From Aquanectria penicillioides (lineage: Eukaryota; Ascomycota; Sordariomycetes; Hypocreales; Nectriaceae): a DNA stretch of 64,000 nt. How positions within the stretch are numbered: position 1 is the first letter of the stretch; the number at the start of each line of letters is the position of its first letter. The stretch lies in assembly GCA_003415625.1 (NCBI GenBank), contig PYIU01000007.1, positions 1,984,001 to 2,048,000 on the forward strand. The letters are read 5' to 3'. The notes below the pieces were generated by a model. That model ran no database searches and was not told where the DNA came from. It worked only from the letters and a program-made list of their open reading frames with translations. The position numbers and the translations under genes were made by a program. Shown one piece after another: positions 11,041 through 21,198 of this stretch.

Positions 11041-13034
11041 TTACATGATCTTGTTGAGGAACCGACGCCACGCAGGCCATGCCGCAACCTGGGCGCGGAA
11101 GGCGTTGATCTCATCCCAGTCGTGCTCACGTCGGGCCGTGTCAACATCGATCTGGGAGGTTCGCAGCCAGCCCTCTCGTTTCCAAAGGTAGCCAATCGCC
11201 CAGAAAAATAGGACAACTGGGGCAGCAAGGTAAGACTTGAAAAAGCTTTCTGCATCACCCATACCTGGCTTACTAGGGCCAGCAATAATAGCAGTGTAGA
11301 ACTGTGATCTAATGTTAGCGCTACTGAAGTCACAGAAGGGTTTCGGGGTTAACGTACCTGAGCAATCAAAACGAGGACGACAAGGCCGAGACCGAGCCAT
11401 GAGCCGTAAACACCACCAACCGCCTTGAAGGGGATTTCATCCAAGCTGTGGCCGTGATAAGCCCAGGCCTGGCGGAAGCGAATGTGGGCCAGACACACCG
11501 AGCCCCAAGTGAAAAGGGTCGATAGACCAGACAAAGCCAGGAGCCAGTCAAAGACAACGGGACCATCCGCAGACAGGTTGACATAAGCGAGAGCGCCAAG
11601 GACAATGATGATGAGAACAGAGAACAAGGGGCGGCCACTACGATCAACATAGGAGAAAATCTTGGGAGCGTATCCAGTCTGAGCCATGGCAGTCAGAGTT
11701 CGGGAGCCACCATAAACGGCAGAAACACCAATGGACAAGACCGAAACAAGAATGATGACGTTCATGAAGTGGTTGAAACCCTTGAGGCCTGAGTACTCCG
11801 CGACCAAGACAAAGGGTGAGGCCTTAGCATCAGAATAGGAGCTCTCGCTGAGCAGTCTTGGGTCGTCAGCGCTGACAAGAAGGCCGACAAAGAAGAGACC
11901 GAGAACATAAAAGAGGGTGATTCGCCAGAAAACTTGCTTAATGGCACCGGGGAGGGCCTGAGCAGGGTTTCGGGCCTCGGCGGCAGCGAGACCGACAAGC
12001 TCGGTGCCGGAGAAAGAAAAGGCGGCAGTGACAAAGACGGAACAGAAGCCCTTGAAGCCGTTCTTGAAGGCACCTTCACCCTCATACCACAGCTTGGCGC
12101 CCTGGTACTCGCTGTATTTTCCGCTAGAGGGACCACCGCCACAAACAAGGACGAGAGCAATGAGCATGAAAGCGACAGTAGCTCCAAGTTTGAGGACCGA
12201 AGACCAGAACTCTTCCTCAGCATAGCCAAGAGCACCAAAGATGTTGATTGCAATGATGGCGACCAGGAAGATAGTGATCCAAACTGCTGATGATATTTCC
12301 GTGTTCCAGTATCCGATGGTGATGGAACAGACTGTCAATTCGAGTGGAAGGACGGCGGCCCATTGGAAGACATAGTTCCATCCCATGGCGAAACCCCATG
12401 AGGGGTCAATAAAGCGGGCAGAAAACGTGTAAAAGCCACCAGACACAGGGAACATAACGGCAAGTTCACCAAGAGCAAAGACTATACAGAGAGGAACTGT
12501 CAGCATCATTGACGGAATAAATGGCGCGCTAAGCGATGACCCAAGAGGTTCACTTGGTTGAACGCAGTGTTACAACACAACTGAGGAGAGGTTTTCTTTC
12601 TACATACCAACGTTGAACATCATGACGCCAATAATCAAGAAGTCAATCAAGACAGATCCAGGACCCTATCATCATGGTGTTAGTCATCCAGAACGACGTC
12701 CCGAAGAGGTATCAGGTAAGGGAGAGCAACTTACGCCCTTGTAAAAAGCGCCACCGGAACCGACAAAGAAACCTGCACCGATGGAGCCACCGATGGCAAT
12801 CATGTGGAGATGACGAGGCTTCATCTTTCTGTCGAGCTCGACGAGACCCTCGCCATAGTCGCGGCGCTTGAAGGATTCTAGGTTCAGCCCATTGCGGGTC
12901 GCAAAGCTCTCCTTCTCGAATTCATAGCCCTCACCAACGGTAGCGGTGACACCTTGGTCAGAGTCTGTGACCTGGGCGCCTTTCTCCCCACCAACATTGG
13001 CGGGGCTGTCGCCAGAAGAGTTGGAAGCAGCCAT
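11041..13034 (-). CDS. amino-acid permease (YAT/APC superfamily)
   Basis: This plasma-membrane amino-acid/H+ symporter of the fungal YAT family (Gap1/Dip5-like) is about 580 residues, the usual length. There are four exons: 13034-12735, 12665-12608, 12481-11358 and 11301-11041. The introns of 69, 126 and 56 nt all have GT..AG ends and fitting phases. The N-terminus is a hydrophilic cytoplasmic tail of about 70 residues. Then comes the family signature around HLHMIAIGGSIGAGFFVGSG (helix 1), continued across the first intron by GPGSVLIDF. About ten more hydrophobic helices follow, including FALGELAVMFPVSGGFYTF and FSFSGTELVGLAAAE, which are substrate-site helices in this family. The C-terminal tail IDVDTARRE is also typical. 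Substrate range cannot be read from sequence. It stands alone, with a long pyrimidine-rich upstream leader. Confidence 0.93.
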
Positions 13035-16000
13035 AACGGGCTACCGTTTCGAGTTATTCTTGTTGTGGCGATGAAGGAAGGTAGATGCCGTCGAGGTTGA
13101 AGGTGGGGTATTAATAAGAAATTAGTGAGAGGATTTAGAGATTGGGGAGAAGAAAGAAAGACTACCGAGGTCGAGCGACCTTGGAGAGAAAGAAGATGAT
13201 GAGAGTGGAAGGGGGGAAAGAGGATGGACGGGGGAGAAATGGAGGGGAACAGCCTTCTTAAAGGCAAATCTGAGGCAGAGAAGAGGAAGAGAAGAAGAGG
13301 CTACAGCATCATGGGGATCAATGGGCCGAGGAAGAGGGTGGCAGGGGGAGGGGAAGTCTGACGCTGGGGCTAGTTGAGACGGCATGGATGGAAGCTTTGG
13401 ATGTTGCACTGAGGTTGTTGACTAGAGGGCTTCTAGCGTTGCCTGGGGTCAGGTTGGACTGGGATGGAGGAAGTTGGTGGGGGTATGGGAAGGGAGGAAG
13501 CTTATGGGAAGAAGTTGAGAGTGGCGACGCGATACGGAGACATGGATGGATAAGGTAGGTCGAAGAGGCACGGACGGGCCAACAGTGAAGAAGAGGAGAA
13601 GGAAGACGATGACGACACACGACGCACGACGCACGACGCATGACACACGACATAGCTACAAGGCGGCGCAATGGTGAAAATGCAGTGAGAGGAGTCAGAG
13701 GAGCGACATGGGCAGGATGAACCACCGGGGAGGGATCGCCGTCTCAAAGGCGGCGCCTGCCCATGGCATCATACACCCACGCTTTCGCTCTTCACCCCCC
13801 AAAAGTCTCACAGACACAGACGAAAGTCCAATGGGAGGGAGGGCATACAAGAGTGATGTGCAACGGTGCACAGAAACAATTTTTAAAAACGGAAGTTAGA
13901 TGAGAGGTACTCACCCCGAGGGGTGGTCAGAGACGCAGTTGTTCACCGTGCGAGTGAACTGTACCTTGCACAGTGCGTCAATCCCTCTAAAGTTTAGGGT
14001 GCGAAAGCGTCCTGCAGCAGCAGCCAGGATAGCAGGTGTTGCAGGGTGCATTGGACAGGGCAAGGGAGGCCGACAGACAGGGACGCAGGGACAGGGCGAC
14101 GGAGACCAAGCGTGTCAAGGATGCAGCATATGCTGGGAACGGCCGAGCCGGCCCAAGCCATCTGGACGATCTTCCCGACCGTCTTGTTGGTGCCTTGTCG
14201 AGAGGAAAAGGGATTCATTTGCTGATGTATGTGTGGGCTCCAATGTCCAGCACTCAGCGTCTAGCATGCAGGCTGTACTCCTTACGCAGCAGGTCGCCGG
14301 CGGATGATGCCCTCTCCGGTACACTCTCCAATTATCACTACAGCACAGCCTTACTTACACCGTTTCCAAACGATATCTACCAACAACAACTTTACCTGCT
14401 ACCTTAGTACCTTCCTAGGTAGGTACCTGTACCCAAGTCAGTACCTTGGGTGCCTCCATTCTTTCCCATCCTGGGCCCATCCCCACCCACGTTTTTCTCG
14501 GGTGCTCACCATGCTCCGAGGTTGAGCTGGAGACGCGCCTAGCTCTCTTCCCTCTTCCCACCTCGATCTCCAACTCTCCTCTCTAGGTGCGCAGCAAGCA
14601 AGAAACGTGAGAGGCCAGTGCATCAACAACAATAACCAGGGGGGGCATCGAAACTCGGCTCCACGCACAAAAGGGTGGTCAAACAAACGCTGGAGTTGCT
14701 CTATTCTACTCTTAGGCTTAAACAATCACCGCCACGAGTCGATTTGGTGTCTTGCTCAATTCAAAAGATCCCCCCGAGATGGGAAGGCAGGTTTCAACCC
14801 CCCCCGCAGGATGCACATGCACGCATGTACACTTTGATCGCAGCTACGCAACAGTTGCCCCCTCAAGCCCCCGTGCTGCCTCTGACGATTTCCATCTTAG
14901 CAATTGATGCTGGGGTGGCGGCTGACATACCGAGCCAGTCGGAACTGGCCTTTGACTCAGGCAGTCGCGTCACAGAGCAAGGCAGTCAGTCCTACGACAC
15001 AAAACAGCACACCCACGTCGAAGACCGCAAGAGTGTCGAAGCCACAACTGTGAAACATGTCCAGCAGCGCATCGAATTGCATCGCCAACGCACAATCCTA
15101 TCATTTTCTTACTTCCCAGGCTACCCCAATGACCCAAGTGAATGGAATACCATGCATGTGTCCTGCACAAGGGGAACATCCCGTCCTCAGCCATCTACCC
15201 ATCTTGAGTCGGGTGTCTTGGCCACAACTCCCATGTCGACAATGACAATCCCAAGCCAACCTCAAATTTCTCCCCTCCGCCAATCCTACTCCTGCTCCGA
15301 CTTAGTACTCTGCACTGAATTCCCGGCAACACTAAATTCTACCTTGAACACAAAATGCCATCATCTTCCAGATGGGCCGTTTGCCACCACTTTTGTGGCT
15401 TCATCTGTCCCGCACCCCCACATGCTTCTCTGTTGCCCTTATTTATTTCTTCTTCGTATGGGTTTCTTGACTTTCGGTCATGCCTATCAGTGCCCCATCG
15501 CTATCGTTATCGCTGCTTTGATATTGATGACACGGACATGTGCATCATCAAGGACCCAGTTAACTTAACATTAACTTTCTTGTCATCTCCACGACCCTCT
15601 AACCTTGTCAATAACCTTGTCCGAGATCCACACCCCTCATGAAGCGGGCCTTGCCAAGGATGCATGCTCGGACCCGGCTCGTTTTCTCCCCTTAACCCCA
15701 GTCCTTTTGCTCCACGACTTCTTGGCGTTTGCTTCTGTGCCAATTGCACCATGGCACTCTCTTTACGACCCATCGACTCAATAGTAGCTTCAAACGGGGG
15801 CTTTTTGGTCTCTTTCTCTCATGCCGTCTATAATCACCGTTCTTCACCTTCCATTTTGGGTATTCCAGCTACCTTGTTTGCCCCTTTGCCCTGGCTTAAG
15901 GGCTTTCCGGACCCCGGAGCTGAGCAAATGCAACCGACCGGAAAGCCATTCCGTCGACCCATGTCTTGTGCACATTGATCACACATAATGGCGCTGCTAG

Positions 16001-16856
16001 TCGGTTACAGGATAACACAAATTGGGAGAAACCATCCAAGACAGGTGGCAGCGGTGTTTGCAATGGGCAACACAAGGTGCATCACGACCCGAGGCCCGGG
16101 GAGGTTATGGAAGGCCTGGAGCCGCAAACGTAAACCGCCGAATCTGGAGGGTGCATCCTACTCTGCCTCATAGCTGCGATCCCCTCGCGCCGGCTACCAA
16201 ACCATCATGCCATGTATGTGACAGGGGGAACGACACCGCGTCTACTTGTCTGGGCCATCTGGTGCCAGGCGCCACCATCTTACGCCCGGTGCGGGTCGAT
16301 CATAAACCATCCGCATTCCACCCACGCGACCACCCGGTTCCAATTAGCACTCGCCCGATGACGACGACAAGCCCCGTTGAGCCCCGAGGTTTTGAGATCC
16401 CTCACAAGATTCCGTCAGCCTTTGAGGACACCCTCATTCAATGTCACCACTCGCGCATTGCCAGCCAAAAGTTTTCCGGGTCTTTTCGGTGTCAGTATGA
16501 TGAAACGCAGTCTCGGGCGGTGCCTCCCTTGATTGCTCAGACGGATTCTTCCACCCCATCTATCCTGCAACCACACCAGGATACGCTAGAATGCGACATT
16601 TTTTCTAGAAGCCCGACACCAACTCACAGGGGCTTGGCCCCGTGTTTGCGAGTGGTCCATCGGATGAGCCAGCGGAGCATGGGGACGCATCAGATCTCCT
16701 CAGGCTCACAGTGACTAGGGGCGACCCGGGTCACCAAAGCACCCTCCGCGGTGGTGCGACGGCACCCAAGCCAAGCTGTGAAGTCGACAAGTGTCTCCGT
16801 TCCCTGCAGCTTCTACTGGGGGGTGGCGCCAGTTGCTTGGCACACTACGGACGTCC
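13035..16856. other. permease promoter/leader and gene-free DNA
   Basis: The first 700 bases upstream of the permease start are purine-rich on the plus strand, that is CT-rich on the coding strand, as in strong fungal promoters. They include a short tandem of ACGACGC-type units at 13614-13640. A TAGGTACC-type motif occurs at about 14408-14430. Two long plus-strand frames (14675-15568, 297 codons; 16022-16714, 230 codons) have no recognisable domain, no supported introns and a composition like the surrounding DNA. I treat them as chance frames. Confidence 0.4.
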
Positions 16857-16918
16857 TACTATGGTACCAGGCATAAGTAGGGGCCAGCTCCACAGGGTGC
16901 AGGGGCCCCTGTTCAAGT
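16857..16918 (+). repeat. left terminal inverted repeat
   Basis: Left 62-bp arm of the element. It pairs with 17193-17254 in inverted orientation with a single mismatch. Confidence 0.85.
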
Positions 16919-16939
16919 CGCTGTACCGTGCCCAAACCG

Positions 16940-16948
16940 CTATAAATT
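16940..16948 (+). promoter_or_regulatory. TATA-like box inside the inverted-repeat element
   Basis: CTATAAATT occurs 82 bases upstream of a small ORF start. It is followed by a pyrimidine-rich stretch and an A-rich AATAGAA leader directly before the ATG, an arrangement typical of fungal promoters. There is no transcript evidence. Confidence 0.35.
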
Positions 16949-17022
16949 GGGACCTTTGAAGTCACTGGCCTAGACCTTAACCTTCCTCCCTACATAATAC
17001 AATTTTCCCTCAACCAATAGAA

Positions 17023-17109
17023 ATGTCAGACTTCCTTAGTCAGCTTCAGCAACTGATGCCTAAGCAATTAGGCTGCAATTGTAATGCCCCTCTTTGCCCG
17101 AGCTGTTAG
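17023..17109 (+). CDS. 28-codon Cys-rich ORF inside the inverted-repeat element
   Basis: The ATG at 17023 opens a 28-residue frame ending in TAG at 17107-17109. The first 16 residues are helical and Gln/Leu-rich (SDFLSQLQQLM). The last 12 contain four cysteines in a CxC-x4-CxxC pattern, and the final residue is Cys. That spacing could bind a metal, as small metallothionein-like peptides do, but four cysteines are few and I know of no matching family. The start context (AATAGAAATG) and the upstream TATA-like box favour a real gene. The small size and lack of homology information argue for caution. Confidence 0.25.
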   Translation: MSDFLSQLQQLMPKQLGCNCNAPLCPSC

Positions 17110-17192
17110 CCACAAACACATCTAGCCACACCACCGCCACAAGCAAATACCTAATTTACACCGTATGAATTGTACGATTGAACTGTGCTATT

Positions 17193-17254
17193 ACTTGAAC
17201 AGGGGCCCCTGCACCCTGTGGAGCTGGCCCCTACTTATGCCTGATACCATAGTA
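17193..17254 (-). repeat. right terminal inverted repeat
   Basis: Right 62-bp arm of the element. Read on the minus strand it matches 16857-16918 with a single mismatch. Confidence 0.85.
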
Positions 17255-20200
17255 TAGCATGGTGTAGTGCCACCTGGGCAGACAAGGCCTGACCCCGGAC
17301 CTCCCGTGCGGGTGTGGCAAGCCACGGCACGGCAATCGCTCTGCCGGAGTCCGAAGATGTTGAACTCGATGAGGCGCACGTTTTAATATCTCCATGCGTC
17401 AACTCCACGATTGCTGGATCTGGAGAACGGGTCGCCATACGTAACAGTTTGCTCTGAGCCCGCCTTTTTCCCCGTGGGCAAGATGTGTCAATCTGGGGAA
17501 GGCTCCATCTGTTCACAGCTCGTGTCATTTCGTACGAAATGTTGATGCTCAATCCGCACGTTTCCCCAGGCGATTGTACGTAATGCAATGCCTCTCAGCC
17601 AGCCGAAGAGTGGTCCCGCCGTTGGAGAATTGTCATCGCCACACGCTTTCGGGGCCGCAGGAGTTGACCACGGTGGGCTCGGACATGGCCGGGTCTGTTC
17701 CCTGGTGGGCTCCGCAAGCAATATCTCGCCCTCCCAACCTGGACCTTGTGTTCAGATCTCTCCTCGCCCAAGGAGCAGGTAGATGCAAAGTGCACTGTGT
17801 ACCTTTTTTCCCTAGTGATATTCCTTACCCAGTCTGCGCACAGCCTTTGTGACGCAGCCTCATCTCTTATTGTCACGAATGGCGGGCAATGCTTTAAATG
17901 ACAACAACTTCGAGTGGGTGGGATGGCATGTGCAGCGTGAAGCATGAGCCAACGGGCTGCAAAGGCAGGCTAACATACCCCCTTGGTTCTCGTCCATGTC
18001 CATCCACACCAACATCATGGTTTTGATACTTGGTTTGGCGGTGCTACCATTGTGGTTCACCAATGTCTTTTCTCTAAAGGGCAATCACGCCATCTTTGGG
18101 CCGTCATGTCCTCCGCGTTGCCGTGCAGGTCCGAAATTTTACGAGCCAGATACATGGTGTCACTTCCCAACAAAACCACTCCCATCAACCTCCAACATAA
18201 TGCTGCAGGGGGACAGCCACTGACGACGGTGTACTTCGGATCCTAAGTAGATAAGGGGGAATGAACATTTGGAAATCGCATACAGCGCTAACTCGAAGGG
18301 GTGCGTTAGTTTCCGCATCAGAGGCCAATAAGGCAAGTCCCCAAGTTGAGGTTTGCTTTGGCCATCGTCGAGTCAAATTACAGGCCAGGCTTTTTTTTTC
18401 TTTTGGAGCTAGAGAACAGTCCCGAAAGCCCTTATTAACTAGACTGTTTCGACCCTAAAATGGCAGAACGGTTTGCGGTCCTGTGCCCCGACAGAATATG
18501 CCTGTTTCAGACCTCTCCAGCTGGCACAGGTCATGCATCGCAACCACGGGGGAAGGGCATCAAGAACTAGGTGCTCTAGTTGCGGATACACCGGCCATAA
18601 ACTCATCTTCGATAGGTCTTGTCCAATAATGCATTTGTTATATGGATTCATACACAGCATAGGTTGTGGCAAGAGTATGATTACCCAGGCACACCGCCTT
18701 CTATATTCGAGTTGCAAGCGCAAACGAGCTGTCGGACATGGAATCGACTCTTAGCGCGGCTATATCAACAATCCCCTTGGCACCCTAGAATTCAACAAAC
18801 GGCCCTCCTCTGTCTTGGCACTTTGTTGCTTTGGTTGGCGATTGAACAAACCCTGTCTGTGCTTTGCAAGGTGGGTTTGTTCCCATGAAGCTGGATGAGA
18901 AGAATCGTCGCTGTGGCGCCCTCTCACGAACCAATCTCCACGACGACCAGAGCGGCTCCTAACCTACCATGTATGCATATCAGGTGGGCATTGTGTCCCG
19001 TGCTCGTCGTTCCAGAATCTCGAGTCGTCTGACAATGTACCCTGGTGAGGCGCTAGGGCCAATAATTGTGGTTCAGATATGTCAAAAATTACAGTCACAG
19101 TTCTCGTCTTTCTCCGGCTGAACCATTCATCAATGGTTTCGCTAAGAACGCCCCATCTCAATGGTAAATGGGTCCTCTCAAGATAACCTCTTCACAAACG
19201 TCTGGCTCCCGCGATGGGCAAGGGGCCCCGAGGCGGCGGCGGGTCGCTCAAGGGTTTCACGATATGGTGGGAGCCTGTTTGTTCCTCTAACTTGATTCTT
19301 CCTGTCAGCGCTCGGGCACGAGAAGGATACCGTCGCAGCGGTGCAGGATTCGTGGTGATCCCGGTTCAAGGTTTACGGGCCTACCTTATTATCTATGGCT
19401 ATCTGGTAGTGGAACCGGAGTCGCCGCGATGCGACCTGGTGCCTGGAAGCATGTAGTTCGGTGGGTTTATGGTGTCAACATCATGACGTGTTGGAAACAA
19501 CGCGCGAGACCATTGATGAGTGGCCAAAATCTTTGGGCTCTGAGGGAGTGGGCTAAAGAGTTGCCCTTGAGAATCGGGGAGACTGAGAGTCTTCATGAAA
19601 AGAAGAAGGAAGAAACCAAGTGGGGTCATATTGTTTCTGGTCAAGCTTAGGCTTGAATCTTCGTCCTTGCTTAGTATTGGTTCGATCGCCTGAAGACAGG
19701 CTTCTAGAAGACTTCAGCAGGTACAAGGCTAGCTACCTACATATTTGGTAGCTTTCTAGCGAGTAGCGACACCATCCAGGGGTCACAGCGCGCGGGAACA
19801 AGGGAAAGCGGACGTAGGCGTAGCCATCACATTTGAACGGTCGCGCCATGCATCGGATGCTGCCACATCTGACGGCGCAATCCGCATGTTGCGCGTTGGT
19901 CTGCAGCCAAAATTCAAATGCTGATCCCAGAGAGGCAGCGCAGAAAATGGAAAACGGCATTGCAGCCAACATGCGCAACCAGCGGCGGCCTCCAAGTCTT
20001 TGAGTCGCATTCGTCGGATTCATTGCAAGGCTGATCGGCTTGATCGAGATAGTTAGGCCATTTACTACCTAGTCTCACCACTGGGCTGACTTTCTTGAGC
20101 CAGTCGACGTGTTAGAATGCCTTTCGGTGGCACTTTGTCCCGGATCTTACGCCTAGTTGGTGCTCTCGGTCCAATAGGAATAGAGCACTTCAACAGCTGA

Positions 20201-20639
20201 AGGGATCCTGACGAAGCTGCTGACGACAGCATCGCACTGGGGTTCTCGTACTTCTTCAAGGCAACTCGTCTCGTTTTATTGCATGATTGCCATCTCTTCT
20301 CACCTTCCCATCGATTCCCTCGTCGAAATCCTCTCTCTTTCGCCAAGCTCAGCAGTCTGTCTCAGAGGTCTTGGCAAGAAAGCACGGTGCGTCTCAAAGT
20401 GCAAATTCGCTGAGTAAAAGCTGGTACAAATCGGGCCTGATAATCGCCATCTTGCGACAAGGGGGGATCATCCTTCGAAACACTCCACCGCCACAACCCC
20501 CAAAAAACATTCCACTAAAAACATACCCGCCCACCACATCCCGCAAGCTCTATTCTGCAGCTTATCCTTATCTCAAACTTCGGTCTTTTTCCCGGGGAAA
20601 CAGACCAACAACAGCTTCGGCCCTGTAGAACAAGAAGTT
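17255..20639. other. gene-free region
   Basis: This 3.4-kb stretch has only short overlapping frames on both strands. I find no domain, intron-linked exon set, tRNA or repeat. A TAGGTA-like motif (AGCTACCTAC) occurs at about 19731-19740. The last 300 bases precede the Cys-rich gene and probably hold its promoter. Confidence 0.4.
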
Positions 20640-21198
20640 ATGGACCTACCAGACTCCAAGTCCCACGTGCGCCAGTCCGCACCCGCCAACAACGCGCACC
20701 AGTCCCACGCCCTCGCCAGCGACGGTTTCGTGGATGATCTGCCTCCACCTTACGAAGTCTCTACCGCGACGCCTCCCGTCTCCACATCCGGACCTCCCCC
20801 GTCAAACCCCGAAGCGCCCCAAGCCCCAGAAGCAGCACCTCCAGCGCCCGTCGTTCTCACGATGGCTTCCTAGGTGCATCGGCCGCCCCTACCTCCCGGT
20901 CCCGGCCCCAGCCCCAGCCCCAGCCCAGCGCTTCACGGCCTGAACCCGAGACCTCGGGGGTTACCGAAGGACCCAGCCTATGTCGTGGGAGCGTCGCAAC
21001 TGGGATGATTATCGCAGCAAGCCCGGTTGCTGTGGGTCGTCAAGCGGCGGTTGCTGCTTCTCGAGCCGCGGAGGGTGCTGCTTCTCAGACCGGGGCGGGT
21101 GCTGCTTTTCAGACCGCGAGGGCTGTTGCTTCTCGGATCGGGGGGGTTGCTGTTTTGGTGATATGGGAGGAGCGTGCTGCTCTGTTGGGCCGAAGTAG
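20640..21198 (+). CDS. proline-rich protein with CCFSDR tandem repeats (model uncertain)
   Basis: Two segments look coding. The first starts at the ATG at 20640 and gives a Pro-rich, disordered stretch with a PPPY motif (residues about 34-37); PPxY motifs commonly bind WW domains such as those of Rsp5-type ubiquitin ligases. The second (20977-21198) gives WERRNWDDYRSKPGCCG and then about six tandem copies of an eight-residue unit close to GGCCFSDR, ending at TAG 21196-21198. The two are in different frames, and the first meets a stop at 20871-20873. An intron 20850-20976 (GTCGTT..CCCAG, 127 nt) would join them in phase into about 143 residues, but its 5' site is weak. A frameshift is the alternative. 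The Cys pairs suggest palmitoylation or metal binding, which is inference. Function unknown. Confidence 0.5.
21056..21168 (+). repeat. tandem 24-bp repeat encoding GGCCFSDR units
   Basis: The DNA encoding the Cys-rich domain is itself a tandem repeat with a 24-bp period (core GGTTGCTGCTTCTC-like). Copies diverge mainly at third positions and in the fifth to seventh residues (SSR, SDR, GDM), which suggests selection on the protein sequence. Confidence 0.6.

Larger units (their letters stand above)
16857..17254. mobile_element. 398-bp inverted-repeat element, MITE-like, TA-flanked
   Basis: Two 62-bp arms, 16857-16918 and 17193-17254, are inverted copies of each other with one mismatch (C against T at about 16866/17245). 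Each arm reads inward as TACTATGGTA..CAGGCATAAG and ends in a GGGGCCCC-containing palindrome and TTCAAGT. The outermost TA at both ends can be read as a duplicated TA target site, which would make the element proper 16859-17252 with CTATGG termini. This fits a non-autonomous Tc1/mariner-type element. The interior of about 275 bp is lower in GC, encodes no transposase, and contains a TATA-like box and a 28-codon ORF. No second copy exists in this window. A plain segmental inverted duplication is the alternative. Confidence 0.7.

Noticed and set aside
14675..15568. 297-codon plus-strand frame, followed by a 230-codon frame at 16022-16714
   Set aside because: No domain, no leader pattern and composition like the flanks. 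Amino-acid content is scattered, as expected from random GC-balanced DNA. Transcript data could still overturn this.
18473..18754. Possible zinc-knuckle-like CSSCGYTGHK motif in a short plus-strand frame
   Set aside because: Only half of a CCHC pattern is present, the frame is short, and no other part of a Gag or nucleic-acid-binding protein is nearby.
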